Source: CAZMOK01 sp964644135
GTDB taxonomy: Bacteria > Bacteroidota > Bacteroidia > Bacteroidales > JAGOPY01
Length of the DNA: 64,000 nucleotides
Direction of reading: 5' to 3'
NCBI GenBank assembly: GCA_964644135.1
Contig: CAZXWD010000001.1
Coordinates: forward strand, 1-64,000
The notes beneath the pieces were generated by a model that saw nothing but the letters and a program-made list of their open reading frames with translations, was not told where the DNA came from and did no database searches. A program made the translations under genes and the position numbers. How positions within the stretch are numbered: the first letter of the stretch is position 1; every line of letters begins with the position of its first letter. Shown here piece by piece: positions 14,200-22,269 of this stretch.

Positions 14200-14733
14200 A
14201 TGCTAAAAGAATTAATGCCAATTTTAGAGACGGCAAGTTTGAGAATGAAGTTTACCAGAAATGGTGAACAGATTGTCGTCAGGATCATTCCGGACATAGT
14301 CGATGAAAACGACAAAAAGATACCTTTCACTCCCGTGGTTTTAAGCGGGAAACCGGAAGATATAGAGGAAAAGATCGAAAAAGATGTTGTTGCAGCCTTT
14401 AACGGCCTGACATTAAACATTGAGAACATCAATGCTTTTATTGAAAGTGTCAAACAACAGGAGGAAGCCAAAAAGAAAGACGCAAAGAAAAGCACTTCTT
14501 CTGCAAAGAAAAGCAATCCAAGCAAAACATCAACAACTAAATCTGAACCGGTCAAAGATGAAAAGAAAGAACCTGCAGGCACAGACCTTTTCGAACAAAA
14601 GAAAGAAAGTCCCGATAAGGAAAAAACTGCAAAGAAAGAGCCTGCTGAAAGCAGTGATGAAAAGAAAAAAGACGCTGTTGATAACTCCGGTCTTTTCAAT
14701 CAAGGCGACATGGATCCAGACGAAGAATTTTAA
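14200..14733 (+). CDS. PRTRC system protein E-like
   Basis: 177 aa, first gene of a six-gene cassette that matches the ParB-related/ThiF-related cassette (PRTRC) known from bacterial plasmids. Residues 1-85 (LKELMPILETASLRMKFTRN, VRIIPD, then ...FTPVVLSGKPEDIEE) follow the PRTRC E layout: a short helix, a beta-sandwich-like part and the 'P...L.G.peelD' element. Residues ~90-165 form a long Lys/Glu/Ser-rich linker. The extreme C-terminus MDPDEEF is an acidic, Phe-ended tail as on the replication proteins of this phage. The biochemical role of PRTRC E is unknown; the tail suggests recruitment to a replication or SSB-type partner. Confidence 0.65.
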   Translation: MLKELMPILETASLRMKFTRNGEQIVVRIIPDIVDENDKKIPFTPVVLSGKPEDIEEKIEKDVVAAFNGLTLNIENINAFIESVKQQEEAKKKDAKKSTSSAKKSNPSKTSTTKSEPVKDEKKEPAGTDLFEQKKESPDKEKTAKKEPAESSDEKKKDAVDNSGLFNQGDMDPDEEF

Positions 14734-14747
14734 AAACAAATACAGCT

Positions 14748-14963
14748 ATGGAAAAAGCGAACATACCAAGAAAATTTATTCTCAAAGAGGGCGGCAAAAC
14801 AATAGAGTTACCAGATCCAAGCCCTACTATGAGCCCTCAAAAAGTTAAAGAATTCTATGAGGACGAATATCCGGATCTTGTAAACGCAAAAGTTTCATCA
14901 GGAGATATAAAAGATGACTGCATTGAATACGAATTCAACAGATCACTGGGTACTAAAGGATGA
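14748..14963 (+). CDS. PRTRC system protein C, ubiquitin-like
   Basis: 71 aa, the size of ubiquitin. The N-terminal strand (RKFILKEGGKTIELPDPSPT), the helix SPQKVKEFYEDEYPDLVNAK and the closing strand IEYEFNRSLGTKG match the PRTRC C/Prok_Ub pattern: 'L.DPdP..s...V...Y...YPeL..A' and a C-terminal GTKG. Family knowledge places these in the beta-grasp fold. The chain ends in an exposed Gly, as needed for C-terminal activation by an E1-like enzyme without prior processing. An E1-like and an E2-like protein follow in the same operon. Whether conjugation really occurs is unproven. Confidence 0.75.
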   Translation: MEKANIPRKFILKEGGKTIELPDPSPTMSPQKVKEFYEDEYPDLVNAKVSSGDIKDDCIEYEFNRSLGTKG

Positions 14964-15135
14964 ACAGTTTATTAAGGAGGCACTTGCTATATTCAAAAGC
15001 AAAAGATTTGCCTTGTTAAAAAACGAACCGTTACCTATTGACGAGGTATGCAAGGTTGCCAATCGTACAAGACCGACCATGGCATCTGTTGCTCATGTTC
15101 CGGTACCTGCTGATATGACAAAACTATTGTTATGA
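14914..15135 (+). CDS. small protein overlapping PRTRC C, unknown
   Basis: 73 aa. Its ATG at 14914 lies 50 bases inside the PRTRC C gene in another frame and is preceded by AGGAGATATAAAAG, the best Shine-Dalgarno site of the region, so the overlap looks deliberate. Its 3' end overlaps the next gene (ATGA at 15132). The N-terminal half is helical (DEQFIKEALAIFKSKRF) and the second half Pro/Val-rich. It may be a separate component or the detached N-terminus of PRTRC F. No family recognised. Confidence 0.55.
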   Translation: MTALNTNSTDHWVLKDEQFIKEALAIFKSKRFALLKNEPLPIDEVCKVANRTRPTMASVAHVPVPADMTKLLL

Positions 15136-16187
15136 AAATTCCTAACATTAATTTCATTGATTATTTGAACAAATCGGGAGCTTTTCGCTCCCTTTTTCAT
15201 TTTATACCTGATGAAGAGAACTTTATCAGGATGATCAATATCATTGCCAAGTTCCTGGAAGAAGATCTGAAAAAGCAATGTTTGGCAGAAATGAAACAGG
15301 CCAGCTCCCAACAGGAGTGCTTTTTGATAGGTAACAGATATATCCGGCAGCACTTCAAGTCTGTAGGATACGAAGATGTTTATTTGGACTATGATCAAAA
15401 CCGGGGTGAATACAACATCGTAATTCGTTATGAGCATTTTATGAAGTATGATTGTTACATCCTGGACTATATGCTGATGTACCAAACAATCGGCACTCCT
15501 GCAGAAAAATTTGTCTGGACGTTTTATACTTACGTATCCGAAAGGTTAAAGCTTTTTCCGGACATAACAGATCAGCACGAGGTATTTGAAATATGTCTTA
15601 CAGATCTTGAGTCGCAAATAGATTCTTTTCACAGTGGAGAAGGACATATTTATGGCCTCGATGAAGAAGATCATAAAAACAACCTGGAAGTTCTTAAACA
15701 TGCAAAACATGTAATAGAATCGGTAGAAGAAAAAGCAGAAGAATACCTGAAATATTCCTCTCTGGAATACCTTGAAAAGTTTGCTAAAAACCTCAGATTA
15801 TGTACGCCTAAATATTCAAGACGGATCCGAAAGTTGGTGCTTATGGCCCGAACGATTGAAAATATGCAGGAAATGCCGTTGAACCTGTTCGACTATGCTG
15901 CCATGAGCCAATATTACAACGAAGAGTGTCGTCACTGGGAATTCAGGTTCGGCTGGGCATATTATGAAGAATGGTTTATGGACTCTATGGATCAGCTTCT
16001 CAACGAGGTGTTCGGTAATCAATATGTTATGCCTGTTGCTGTAATGCATCCCATCGAAAAGGATACAAGCACATTGCCTATCAGGAACGACGGGGTAGAG
16101 CTTGCCTTAAGGATACTGGACAGTTTTGCAGACTTTCTTTGTACGGACATCACTGATTTTAACAATCAAGAAAAATTGGATTTATGA
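15132..16187 (+). CDS. PRTRC system protein F-like (alpha-helical)
   Basis: 351 aa, almost entirely helical and acidic, with aromatic clusters (HWEFRFGWAYYEEWFMDSMD). It occupies the position of PRTRC F (between C and B) and has its usual length; family members carry an alpha-helical domain of unknown role. Sequence agreement is weaker than for C, B and ThiF, so this call leans on position. Overlaps both neighbours by four bases, hence translational coupling across the cassette. Confidence 0.5.
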   Translation: MKIPNINFIDYLNKSGAFRSLFHFIPDEENFIRMINIIAKFLEEDLKKQCLAEMKQASSQQECFLIGNRYIRQHFKSVGYEDVYLDYDQNRGEYNIVIRYEHFMKYDCYILDYMLMYQTIGTPAEKFVWTFYTYVSERLKLFPDITDQHEVFEICLTDLESQIDSFHSGEGHIYGLDEEDHKNNLEVLKHAKHVIESVEEKAEEYLKYSSLEYLEKFAKNLRLCTPKYSRRIRKLVLMARTIENMQEMPLNLFDYAAMSQYYNEECRHWEFRFGWAYYEEWFMDSMDQLLNEVFGNQYVMPVAVMHPIEKDTSTLPIRNDGVELALRILDSFADFLCTDITDFNNQEKLDL

Positions 16188-16954
16188 CAAATAAAAACAA
16201 AACAACTGATTTACTTCCGATAGGCGCGATTATATTCTTTGCCGGGCAAGAAATAAATCCGGAAGAACATATATGGGCAGATACTAAGAACATCGAATAC
16301 ATTCCGCAGCGGTTATATGCTGAATTTGCGGAAATAGAAGATAACGAAATAACAGATCAATACCCGTTGACCATGGATCTGTATCGCGCCCTGATCGATT
16401 CGCTGGTACATGAATCAGAATATGCGGAAATGAAGAAGGAATACATCCTTCCGGATAATATTCTATTCGCCAAAAACCAGCATGGCAAGAGAACCATAAC
16501 CTTTTATGAAGGACCGAGCGAGAAGAAAATGATCTTTTCCAAAAAATGCAAGATTCCAAGCGGAACAGTTAAAATTCCCGGAATGATCTATCATGTCTCG
16601 CACAACGGGGTTGTAAATGTATATTTCTATAAAGGCAAATCAAGGCCAACATTAAAAACAGAGCTGTACATGGCCCCGTTCTATAATGTCAGTAAAGATG
16701 GCCGTCTCTGTGCTGCCGGTTATATAGAACCGTACAGTGGAAAGATCAGCTATGAACGGTTTATTGAAAAGATCCTTGATGAATTTTGGAAGACCGAGTT
16801 CAGTCATGATGGCGGATCTTCGCCTAAGAAAAAAATGCCTGGTAATTTCTGGAAAGATCTTATTAAATCAGGCAGAAGAGTAAGCATTGCCAGCCTGCAC
16901 AAGTCTCCAATGAGAAACATAGAAACGCTAATCAATTCAAATGATATATCATGA
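16184..16954 (+). CDS. PRTRC system protein B, E2-like
   Basis: 256 aa. The core VNVYFYKGKSRPTLKTELYM, then APFYNVSKDGRLCAAGYIEP and the C-terminal ILDEFWKTEFSHDGG are characteristic of PRTRC B: '..RP...T.Ly.APf.Nv...G..C.G....P' and 'F..S.FtH'. PRTRC B has been classed as a prokaryotic E2-like family (Prok-E2_D). The Cys in GRLCAAG is the obvious candidate for a thioester-bearing residue. It may accept the ubiquitin-like protein C from the ThiF-like enzyme. Overlaps both neighbours by four bases. Confidence 0.75.
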   Translation: MTNKNKTTDLLPIGAIIFFAGQEINPEEHIWADTKNIEYIPQRLYAEFAEIEDNEITDQYPLTMDLYRALIDSLVHESEYAEMKKEYILPDNILFAKNQHGKRTITFYEGPSEKKMIFSKKCKIPSGTVKIPGMIYHVSHNGVVNVYFYKGKSRPTLKTELYMAPFYNVSKDGRLCAAGYIEPYSGKISYERFIEKILDEFWKTEFSHDGGSSPKKKMPGNFWKDLIKSGRRVSIASLHKSPMRNIETLINSNDIS

Positions 16955-17751
16955 GGAGAATACACTATTTTCCATCGGAATTTCTCAGAAGAAGCGATCC
17001 GTTAAGTATTATCGTTGCCGGTGCCGGAGGAACAGGATCGCTTTTGATCGCTGAGCTTGCCAGGATGAACCAGGCTGCACTTGCCCTGGGCGGTAAAGGT
17101 ATTTTATTAACTGCTTACGATCCTTCTGTGGTAACAATGAATAGCTATTCAAGACAGCTGTTCCACAAGCGTGAGATAGGCCAGAATAAGGCAAAGGTTA
17201 TTATCGAGAAAGTCAGAAGAACCTATGGATTTGGCTGGGATTATAAACCAATGCCGTTAAATCTTGAAAGTTTTAACAGCTTGCATTTTAACGATAATAA
17301 TACGGTCAACCTGGTTATTAGCTGTGTGGATTCCATACAGGCACGAAAGGACATCAAAGAGATGATTAAACAAATGAAAGAGATCGACTCCTACATACCA
17401 AGAAGGCTTTTTTACTGGATCGATACCGGTAATGAAGCATATACTGGACAAGTCCTGTTAAGTACTGTCAGAAATATTCGTCAGCCAAAGGTTAAACAAA
17501 AAGGGATCAGAAAAGTACAACGACTGCCTGATATTTTCAACCGGTTTCCTGAGATGAAAACGATGAAGGATCCCGAAGGGCCGAGCTGTAGCATCATAGA
17601 TTCGTTCCACCGTCAGAGCTACTTTATTAATCCTTTTATGGCTATGTATGCAGCAAGGTTTGTCTGGGAAATGTTGGCCAGTCAATACCTGTCTGTATGC
17701 GGTTATTTTATCAATCTGGAAACCGATAAAATAAAGCCTCTTTCTGTTTAA
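16951..17751 (+). CDS. PRTRC system ThiF-family protein, E1-like
   Basis: 266 aa. The Rossmann loop VAGAGGTGS (residues ~23-31) binds ATP, followed by the E1-family elements YDPSVVTMNSYSRQLF (Asp and Arg contacting ATP/Mg), IGQNKAKVI and the downstream Asp in SCVDSIQARK. A later PSCSIIDSF motif with HRQSYFINPFMAMYAA fits the PRTRC ThiF pattern 'PSCSlaeal..Q..fiN...a' and may hold the catalytic Cys (residue ~212). Expected reaction: adenylation of the C-terminal Gly of protein C and thioester transfer. Last gene of the cassette, followed by a hairpin terminator. No JAB-type deconjugase is seen in the window. Confidence 0.8.
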   Translation: MRRIHYFPSEFLRRSDPLSIIVAGAGGTGSLLIAELARMNQAALALGGKGILLTAYDPSVVTMNSYSRQLFHKREIGQNKAKVIIEKVRRTYGFGWDYKPMPLNLESFNSLHFNDNNTVNLVISCVDSIQARKDIKEMIKQMKEIDSYIPRRLFYWIDTGNEAYTGQVLLSTVRNIRQPKVKQKGIRKVQRLPDIFNRFPEMKTMKDPEGPSCSIIDSFHRQSYFINPFMAMYAARFVWEMLASQYLSVCGYFINLETDKIKPLSV

Positions 17752-17804
17752 AAATATTTTACAAATCAGGTGAAAATGTAAAATAAATCCTGTAAATTCG
17801 CCTC

Positions 17805-17834
17805 AAGGTAGTCAATCGCGGCTGCCTTTTTTTT
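17805..17834 (+). terminator. terminator after PRTRC cassette
   Basis: AAGGTAG pairs with CTGCCTT (one G-T pair), followed by eight or nine T. Unlike several other hairpins it is followed by a full promoter-like motif, so here termination and restart are well separated. Confidence 0.75.
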
Positions 17835-17838
17835 ATAT

Positions 17839-17856
17839 GATTATCTCTTTTATAAA
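17839..17856 (+). promoter_or_regulatory. candidate TTATCTCTT promoter motif
   Basis: GATTATCTCTTTTATAAA lies just downstream of a terminator and 18 bases before the ATG at 17874, the clearest restart position for the replication operon that follows. Confidence 0.5.
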
Positions 17857-17873
17857 CCTATAATAGATAAGCT

Positions 17874-19373
17874 ATGGAAATAAAACTTAGACCTTATCAG
17901 CAGCAGTGCAAGGAGGTCGTTAAAAAGAAACTCGATCAGGGAGTGACTCGTCAGCTTATAGTGGCCGCTACAGGAACCGGCAAAAGACTAATGGCTGTCG
18001 AGGAATCGATGAACTGGGAGAGAACCCTGTTTTTATGCCACAGGGAAGAGCTCATTGAGCAGGCATATGAAGACTTCAGCAAAGTCTATCCTCTCCAGGT
18101 AGGAATAATCAAAGGGCCGGTCTTTCAGGCCGATAAACGGATTGTAATCGGTTCCGCACAGACGATGTGGCGCAGGTTGGATAAAATGAATCCGGATATG
18201 TTCGATGTCGTCATGGCAGATGAGGTTCACCATTACCTGGCTCCTACTTACATCCGGCCGTTGAATCATTTCAACTCGAAACTGATGCTCGGATATACAG
18301 CCACACCTACACGACTGGATGGATTGAACTTTAGCAATATTGTCGATGAGATCACCTTTGAATATCCTATAGACAAAGCAGTACAGGAGGGATATCTTTG
18401 CAAGATAGACGCGATCAGGGTAAAAACAGATCTTGATATATCTGATGTAAAACGTGTCGGAGGAGATTTTAATCAAAAAGATCTCTCAGACAAGGTCGAT
18501 AATCCGGTGAGGAATGCTTTGATCGTTAATAAGTTTCGTAAACACGCGCCAAAACGTAAAGGAATTACCTTCTGCGTAGACATCAAACATGCCATTCGAA
18601 TGGCTGAAATCTTCCAGGAATATGGCATAAACGCACAGCCAGTACACAGTCAGCTGGATAAAGACACAAGAAGGCGCAGAATAGCTGCCTTCAGGTCCGG
18701 ATCAGTACAGGTGCTTACCAACGTAAACATTTTAACTGAAGGGTTTGATGAGTCAGATGTAGGTGTTGTTATGATGGCAAGACCTACACAGTCATTGTCA
18801 TTGTATATGCAAATGATTGGCCGCGGAACACGCCTGAAAAGCCAGGAATACATTGAACAGAACGGTAAGGATGAAGTATTAGTTCTGGACTTTGTTGACA
18901 ACACCGGAAACCACAAGCTGATTAATACCTGGGAACTTGATAAGAAAAAGAAACCTGAAGACCGGGTATTTCTGTCTGAAGAAAAACGCGAAAAACTGAT
19001 ACAGCATCGTCTCGGATTAGAACAGGAAAGAATAGCCAAGATCAAAAGATATTATAAAACAGACAAAGTCATTGATCTGCTGGCATTGCCTGATCTTACC
19101 GTACAGCATCGTGGAAGAATGCTCGAGCCGGCTACAGAGAAACAAATTGCCTGGCTTAAGAGTGAAGGTGTCTGGCAAGAAGGTGTTGAATATACCAAAG
19201 GCCAGGCAAGCGAACACATCACCAACTTTCCTGCTAAGGAATGGATGTTACACAAGCTTGCGGAATGGGGCTACGATGTTCTCCAAGGGGCAACCATGGG
19301 ACAGTACTACGATATCAAAAGAGAAAGAGAAGAAGATAAGAACCCGCGCCAACCGTTTGCGTTCAGCAGGTAA
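17874..19373 (+). CDS. superfamily 2 DEAD/DEAH-box helicase
   Basis: 499 aa. Helicase motifs in order: LRPYQQQC (Q-like), Walker A AATGTGKR (residues ~31-38), Walker B ADEVHH (~114), motif III GYTATPTR (~139), the C-terminal RecA fold with HSQLD, motif V LTEGFDESD and motif VI QMIGRGTR (~316). Belongs to the UvrB/RecG-neighbour group of phage SF2 helicases common in crAss-like phages. About 130 residues follow the helicase core with LPDLTVQHRG, possibly a partner-binding region. Role: unwinding or remodelling in replication or recombination. First gene of the replication operon. Confidence 0.85.
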   Translation: MEIKLRPYQQQCKEVVKKKLDQGVTRQLIVAATGTGKRLMAVEESMNWERTLFLCHREELIEQAYEDFSKVYPLQVGIIKGPVFQADKRIVIGSAQTMWRRLDKMNPDMFDVVMADEVHHYLAPTYIRPLNHFNSKLMLGYTATPTRLDGLNFSNIVDEITFEYPIDKAVQEGYLCKIDAIRVKTDLDISDVKRVGGDFNQKDLSDKVDNPVRNALIVNKFRKHAPKRKGITFCVDIKHAIRMAEIFQEYGINAQPVHSQLDKDTRRRRIAAFRSGSVQVLTNVNILTEGFDESDVGVVMMARPTQSLSLYMQMIGRGTRLKSQEYIEQNGKDEVLVLDFVDNTGNHKLINTWELDKKKKPEDRVFLSEEKREKLIQHRLGLEQERIAKIKRYYKTDKVIDLLALPDLTVQHRGRMLEPATEKQIAWLKSEGVWQEGVEYTKGQASEHITNFPAKEWMLHKLAEWGYDVLQGATMGQYYDIKREREEDKNPRQPFAFSR

Positions 19374-19374
19374 T

Positions 19375-19393
19375 AATTATCCCTATATCTAAT
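19375..19393 (+). promoter_or_regulatory. candidate TTATCCCTA promoter motif
   Basis: AATTATCCCTATATCTAAT starts just after the helicase stop codon and ends 8 bases before the ATG at 19402. TTTG occurs 18 bases upstream of its TATCCCTA core, near the distance expected for a Bacteroides -33 box. Confidence 0.5.
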
Positions 19394-19401
19394 ACATACT
19401 T

Positions 19402-20088
19402 ATGAGCAAATCAGAATCTACACGCAATGTTTTTGACAAATACGTCAGTCAGAAAATAAATCGTGTCTATGGTATTTCTGTGATAGATCATAGGATACGA
19501 ACAAGAATAGAAGTGTCTGTCGGGGAATATTGTATCCTCGAGTTGTATTGGCGAAGGATGTTGCAGAACAGGCAAACAACCTGGGACGATATCTATACTC
19601 ATACAGGGATCAATAGAGAACAGGCAGGCCCAATGATCAAGAGGCTTTTCGATAAAGGACATCTCGAAGCTGTTGTTATGAACAAAGAGAAAAGATATGT
19701 TCCTTCAGAAAAGTTTCTTGATCTTACTGAAAAACTCGAAGAATCCGATTTTGAAACATTTTGGAGAATGGGCAATGGCCGTAAGTGGCCAGGCAGCAAA
19801 AAAGAGGCAAGGAAAAAGTTTGCTTTAGCCGCCAAGGAACACGGCGCTCATCATCTGATAAAGTGCAAAAAGGATTATTTCGAGTACCTGTCTTTGCCTG
19901 AGAATGATTACCGTAATACAATGCAGGCAAGTGTCTTTTTGAATTTGAGCACTGAACGATTCAATGAAAATTGGAGAGAACAGTACGAGGATATCATTAA
20001 AGACAGGAAAAAACAATCCGGGCCTGAACAGAAAGTTGTTAAAACAAGTACCATGACTAAAGAACAGAAGGATGAGCTTTTCAAATGA
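19402..20088 (+). CDS. winged-helix replication accessory protein
   Basis: 228 aa. Residues ~30-95 (VGEYCILELYWRRMLQNRQT, DDIYTHTGINREQAGPMIKR, LFDKGHLEAV) look like a winged helix of the kind seen in phage replisome organisers. The C-terminal half is charged and helical, ending in a Lys-rich tail. Lies directly before the primase-helicase and may help load it, by analogy with DnaD or O-type proteins. It overlaps the next gene by 17 bases. No enzyme motif. Confidence 0.5.
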   Translation: MSKSESTRNVFDKYVSQKINRVYGISVIDHRIRTRIEVSVGEYCILELYWRRMLQNRQTTWDDIYTHTGINREQAGPMIKRLFDKGHLEAVVMNKEKRYVPSEKFLDLTEKLEESDFETFWRMGNGRKWPGSKKEARKKFALAAKEHGAHHLIKCKKDYFEYLSLPENDYRNTMQASVFLNLSTERFNENWREQYEDIIKDRKKQSGPEQKVVKTSTMTKEQKDELFK

Positions 20089-20305
20089 AATTGAAAAGAA
20101 AAGGTACAACCAAAGAAGGTACTATCTGCACTGGCGTTGTAAAAAGAAAGGGATCAAGGTGCTTGCAAGAAGAAGAGTGGTTTTGATATACAATGAAGAT
20201 ATCGAACCGTACCTCCGGAACAAGCACCTGATCGAGCTAATCAACAGATTTAATTACAAAACTGAAAAAAACAGACAATACAGAATTCAATTCCATGAAG
20301 TTTGA
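20072..20305 (+). CDS. small basic protein, 77 aa
   Basis: Overlaps both neighbours. Very basic, Arg/Tyr-rich (EKKRYNQRRYYLHWRCKKKG, ARRRVVLIYNEDIEPYLRNK). Likely nucleic-acid binding. The overlaps with the winged-helix gene (17 bases) and the primase-helicase (11 bases) imply co-translation. No family recognised. Confidence 0.5.
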   Translation: MSFSNEIEKKRYNQRRYYLHWRCKKKGIKVLARRRVVLIYNEDIEPYLRNKHLIELINRFNYKTEKNRQYRIQFHEV

Positions 20306-22226
20306 AAATGATTATTCGGATTTTGGCATTGAGAATGTCGAGCCGATAAAGAAAAACTCAAGTGGAGAGGTTTATGTTCTATGCCCTTCTTGCGAACCAT
20401 TTCGCAGGAAAAAGGGCGAGAAAAAACTGGCTGTAAATGTCGAGAAAGGAACCTGGTATTGTCAGCACTGTGGCTGGACAGGAGGATTGACTCCCTATGG
20501 ATGGAAGAGAAGCAACAAAAGTATCGATGTTGTCAAATCCTGGCAAGAGCCTTCTGAAAAAATGTATCATTACTGGAAGTCGCGTAAGATTTCAAGGGAA
20601 ACGGTAAATGCCAGAGAAATAAAAATGAGCCGTGAGCAAATAAGGCAAAAAGACGGCTCTTTTTTAACCACTAATTGCATGGTCTTTATCTTTCGTCAGG
20701 ACGGGGCAACCCGGATGGTCAAGTATCGGGATAAGAGGAAAAACTTCAAGATCGAGAAGAACAGTACAATGATCCTGTGGGGGCTGCAATTTATCAAGAG
20801 CTCCGATGAAATGATCATTACTGAGGGCGAACCAGATGCTATGAGCTGGCACGAAGCAGGATATATGGCTGCTGTAAGCGTTCCTTCAGGTACTCAAATA
20901 ACCCAGTCTGAAAGAGAAGAATACTTGAAGACCGGAAAGCTAACCGTTCAGAATCATCTCTCACTGTCTTATTTTGACAACTGCATTGAATTTGTCGAGA
21001 AGAAGAAAATGATTTACATCGGAACCGACAACGATGCGGCTGGTCATAAATTAAGGCTTGAGATAGGAAGAAGATTTGGTTATGAAAGGTGCAAAATACT
21101 CGATTATGGATTGTTTGACTCCCCTGATGGAAATGGCGGCAAAAGGCCCTGTAAGGATGCTAATGAAGTTTTGCTTCATAATGGCAGCGAAGCATTAAAA
21201 TATGTTTTCGAACAGGCTAAAGACTTCCCTATTGATGATATAGTGACTTCTGAGGAGGTGCTTCCTGAGATATACAGCCAATATGATTTTGGATACCGGA
21301 CAGGTAAATCAACAGGCATAGAAAGGCTTGATCCTCATTTTACGTTAAGAATCGGTCATTTGATTGCGATTAACGGTTATGGAGGCATGGGAAAAAGTAC
21401 CCTGGCGTTAAACATTGCCTTGCTCACCTCAGTCATGTATGGCTGGAAATGGGGCGTTTACCTTCCGGAAAACTATCCTGTTCCGGATGCTTACATGCTG
21501 ATGATGGAAATGTATATCGGTAACACGCTGAACTATTTTGACAAGTCAAGGGCAGCTAAAAGCGAAATTGACCGGGCAAATGAATTTATCAAGGACAGGA
21601 TCTTCTGTGTAAATAATAAAAACGGTTATTCACCTGAAGAACTCAGAAACATCAAGCAAAGCCTGATTATGAGGCATGGAATAGTCGGTTTCATAACCGA
21701 TCCATGGAATGCCCTGAACCATCCAACAGTAAACAATCTGGATTCTTATCTTGAAAGAGAATTGAGCGCAGAACAGCGTTTGGCCACAAACAATAAAATC
21801 ATTAACATCATTTGTGTTCATCCGCCAACTCCTGACAAAGCATACCGAAAAAACCCGCCAGCACCCAGTATTTATGAAATAACCGGAGGGGGTGTTTGGA
21901 GCAAGAAAGTATATGATGTGATATGTGTCCACCAGGAAGACAGAGATCTTCGTGATAATATTTCTGACACCTCTACTCATGTTCATGTTCAAAAAACCAA
22001 GCATCACAAGCTGGTAGGAATGCCGACAAAAGGCGAACCGGTACTGCTGGAACTCGACAGAAAATCACAACGGTTTATACAGCCACCAATAAATGTCAAG
22101 GTAAATGATGATGAAGAATTTGCCAATGAAAAAGTGCTGGACAGAACCGATCCATTCGTGCAGGCATTGAAAGCACGAGAAGAAAAAGACAAAAAAGACG
22201 AAGAAGAAAATTTGTTAGTATTTTAA
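20295..22226 (+). CDS. Toprim primase - DnaB-type helicase
   Basis: 643 aa, of the T7 gp4/Twinkle type. Zinc ribbon CPSC...CQHCG at residues ~34-60 for template reading; Toprim primase core with ITEGEPDAMSWHEAG (~176-190) and IGTDNDAAGHK (~238-248), the Glu and DxD being the metal ligands. Helicase half: Walker A INGYGGMGKST (~358-368) and Walker B-like GFITDPWNAL. The C-terminus is acidic and ends DEEENLLVF, a further Phe-ended tail. It makes primers and unwinds the fork. Followed directly by a promoter-like motif. Confidence 0.9.
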   Translation: MKFENDYSDFGIENVEPIKKNSSGEVYVLCPSCEPFRRKKGEKKLAVNVEKGTWYCQHCGWTGGLTPYGWKRSNKSIDVVKSWQEPSEKMYHYWKSRKISRETVNAREIKMSREQIRQKDGSFLTTNCMVFIFRQDGATRMVKYRDKRKNFKIEKNSTMILWGLQFIKSSDEMIITEGEPDAMSWHEAGYMAAVSVPSGTQITQSEREEYLKTGKLTVQNHLSLSYFDNCIEFVEKKKMIYIGTDNDAAGHKLRLEIGRRFGYERCKILDYGLFDSPDGNGGKRPCKDANEVLLHNGSEALKYVFEQAKDFPIDDIVTSEEVLPEIYSQYDFGYRTGKSTGIERLDPHFTLRIGHLIAINGYGGMGKSTLALNIALLTSVMYGWKWGVYLPENYPVPDAYMLMMEMYIGNTLNYFDKSRAAKSEIDRANEFIKDRIFCVNNKNGYSPEELRNIKQSLIMRHGIVGFITDPWNALNHPTVNNLDSYLERELSAEQRLATNNKIINIICVHPPTPDKAYRKNPPAPSIYEITGGGVWSKKVYDVICVHQEDRDLRDNISDTSTHVHVQKTKHHKLVGMPTKGEPVLLELDRKSQRFIQPPINVKVNDDEEFANEKVLDRTDPFVQALKAREEKDKKDEEENLLVF

Positions 22227-22234
22227 TAGAACAG

Positions 22235-22253
22235 ATTATCTTTATTATTAATC
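22235..22253 (+). promoter_or_regulatory. candidate promoter, TTTG-N22-TATCTTTA
   Basis: TATCTTTA within GATTATCTTTATTATTAAT, with TTTG 22 bases upstream (inside the 3' end of the primase-helicase gene), approaches the Bacteroides consensus. It lies 17 bases before the ATG at 22270. Confidence 0.5.
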
Positions 22254-22269
22254 TAAAAAAAACGAAAAA

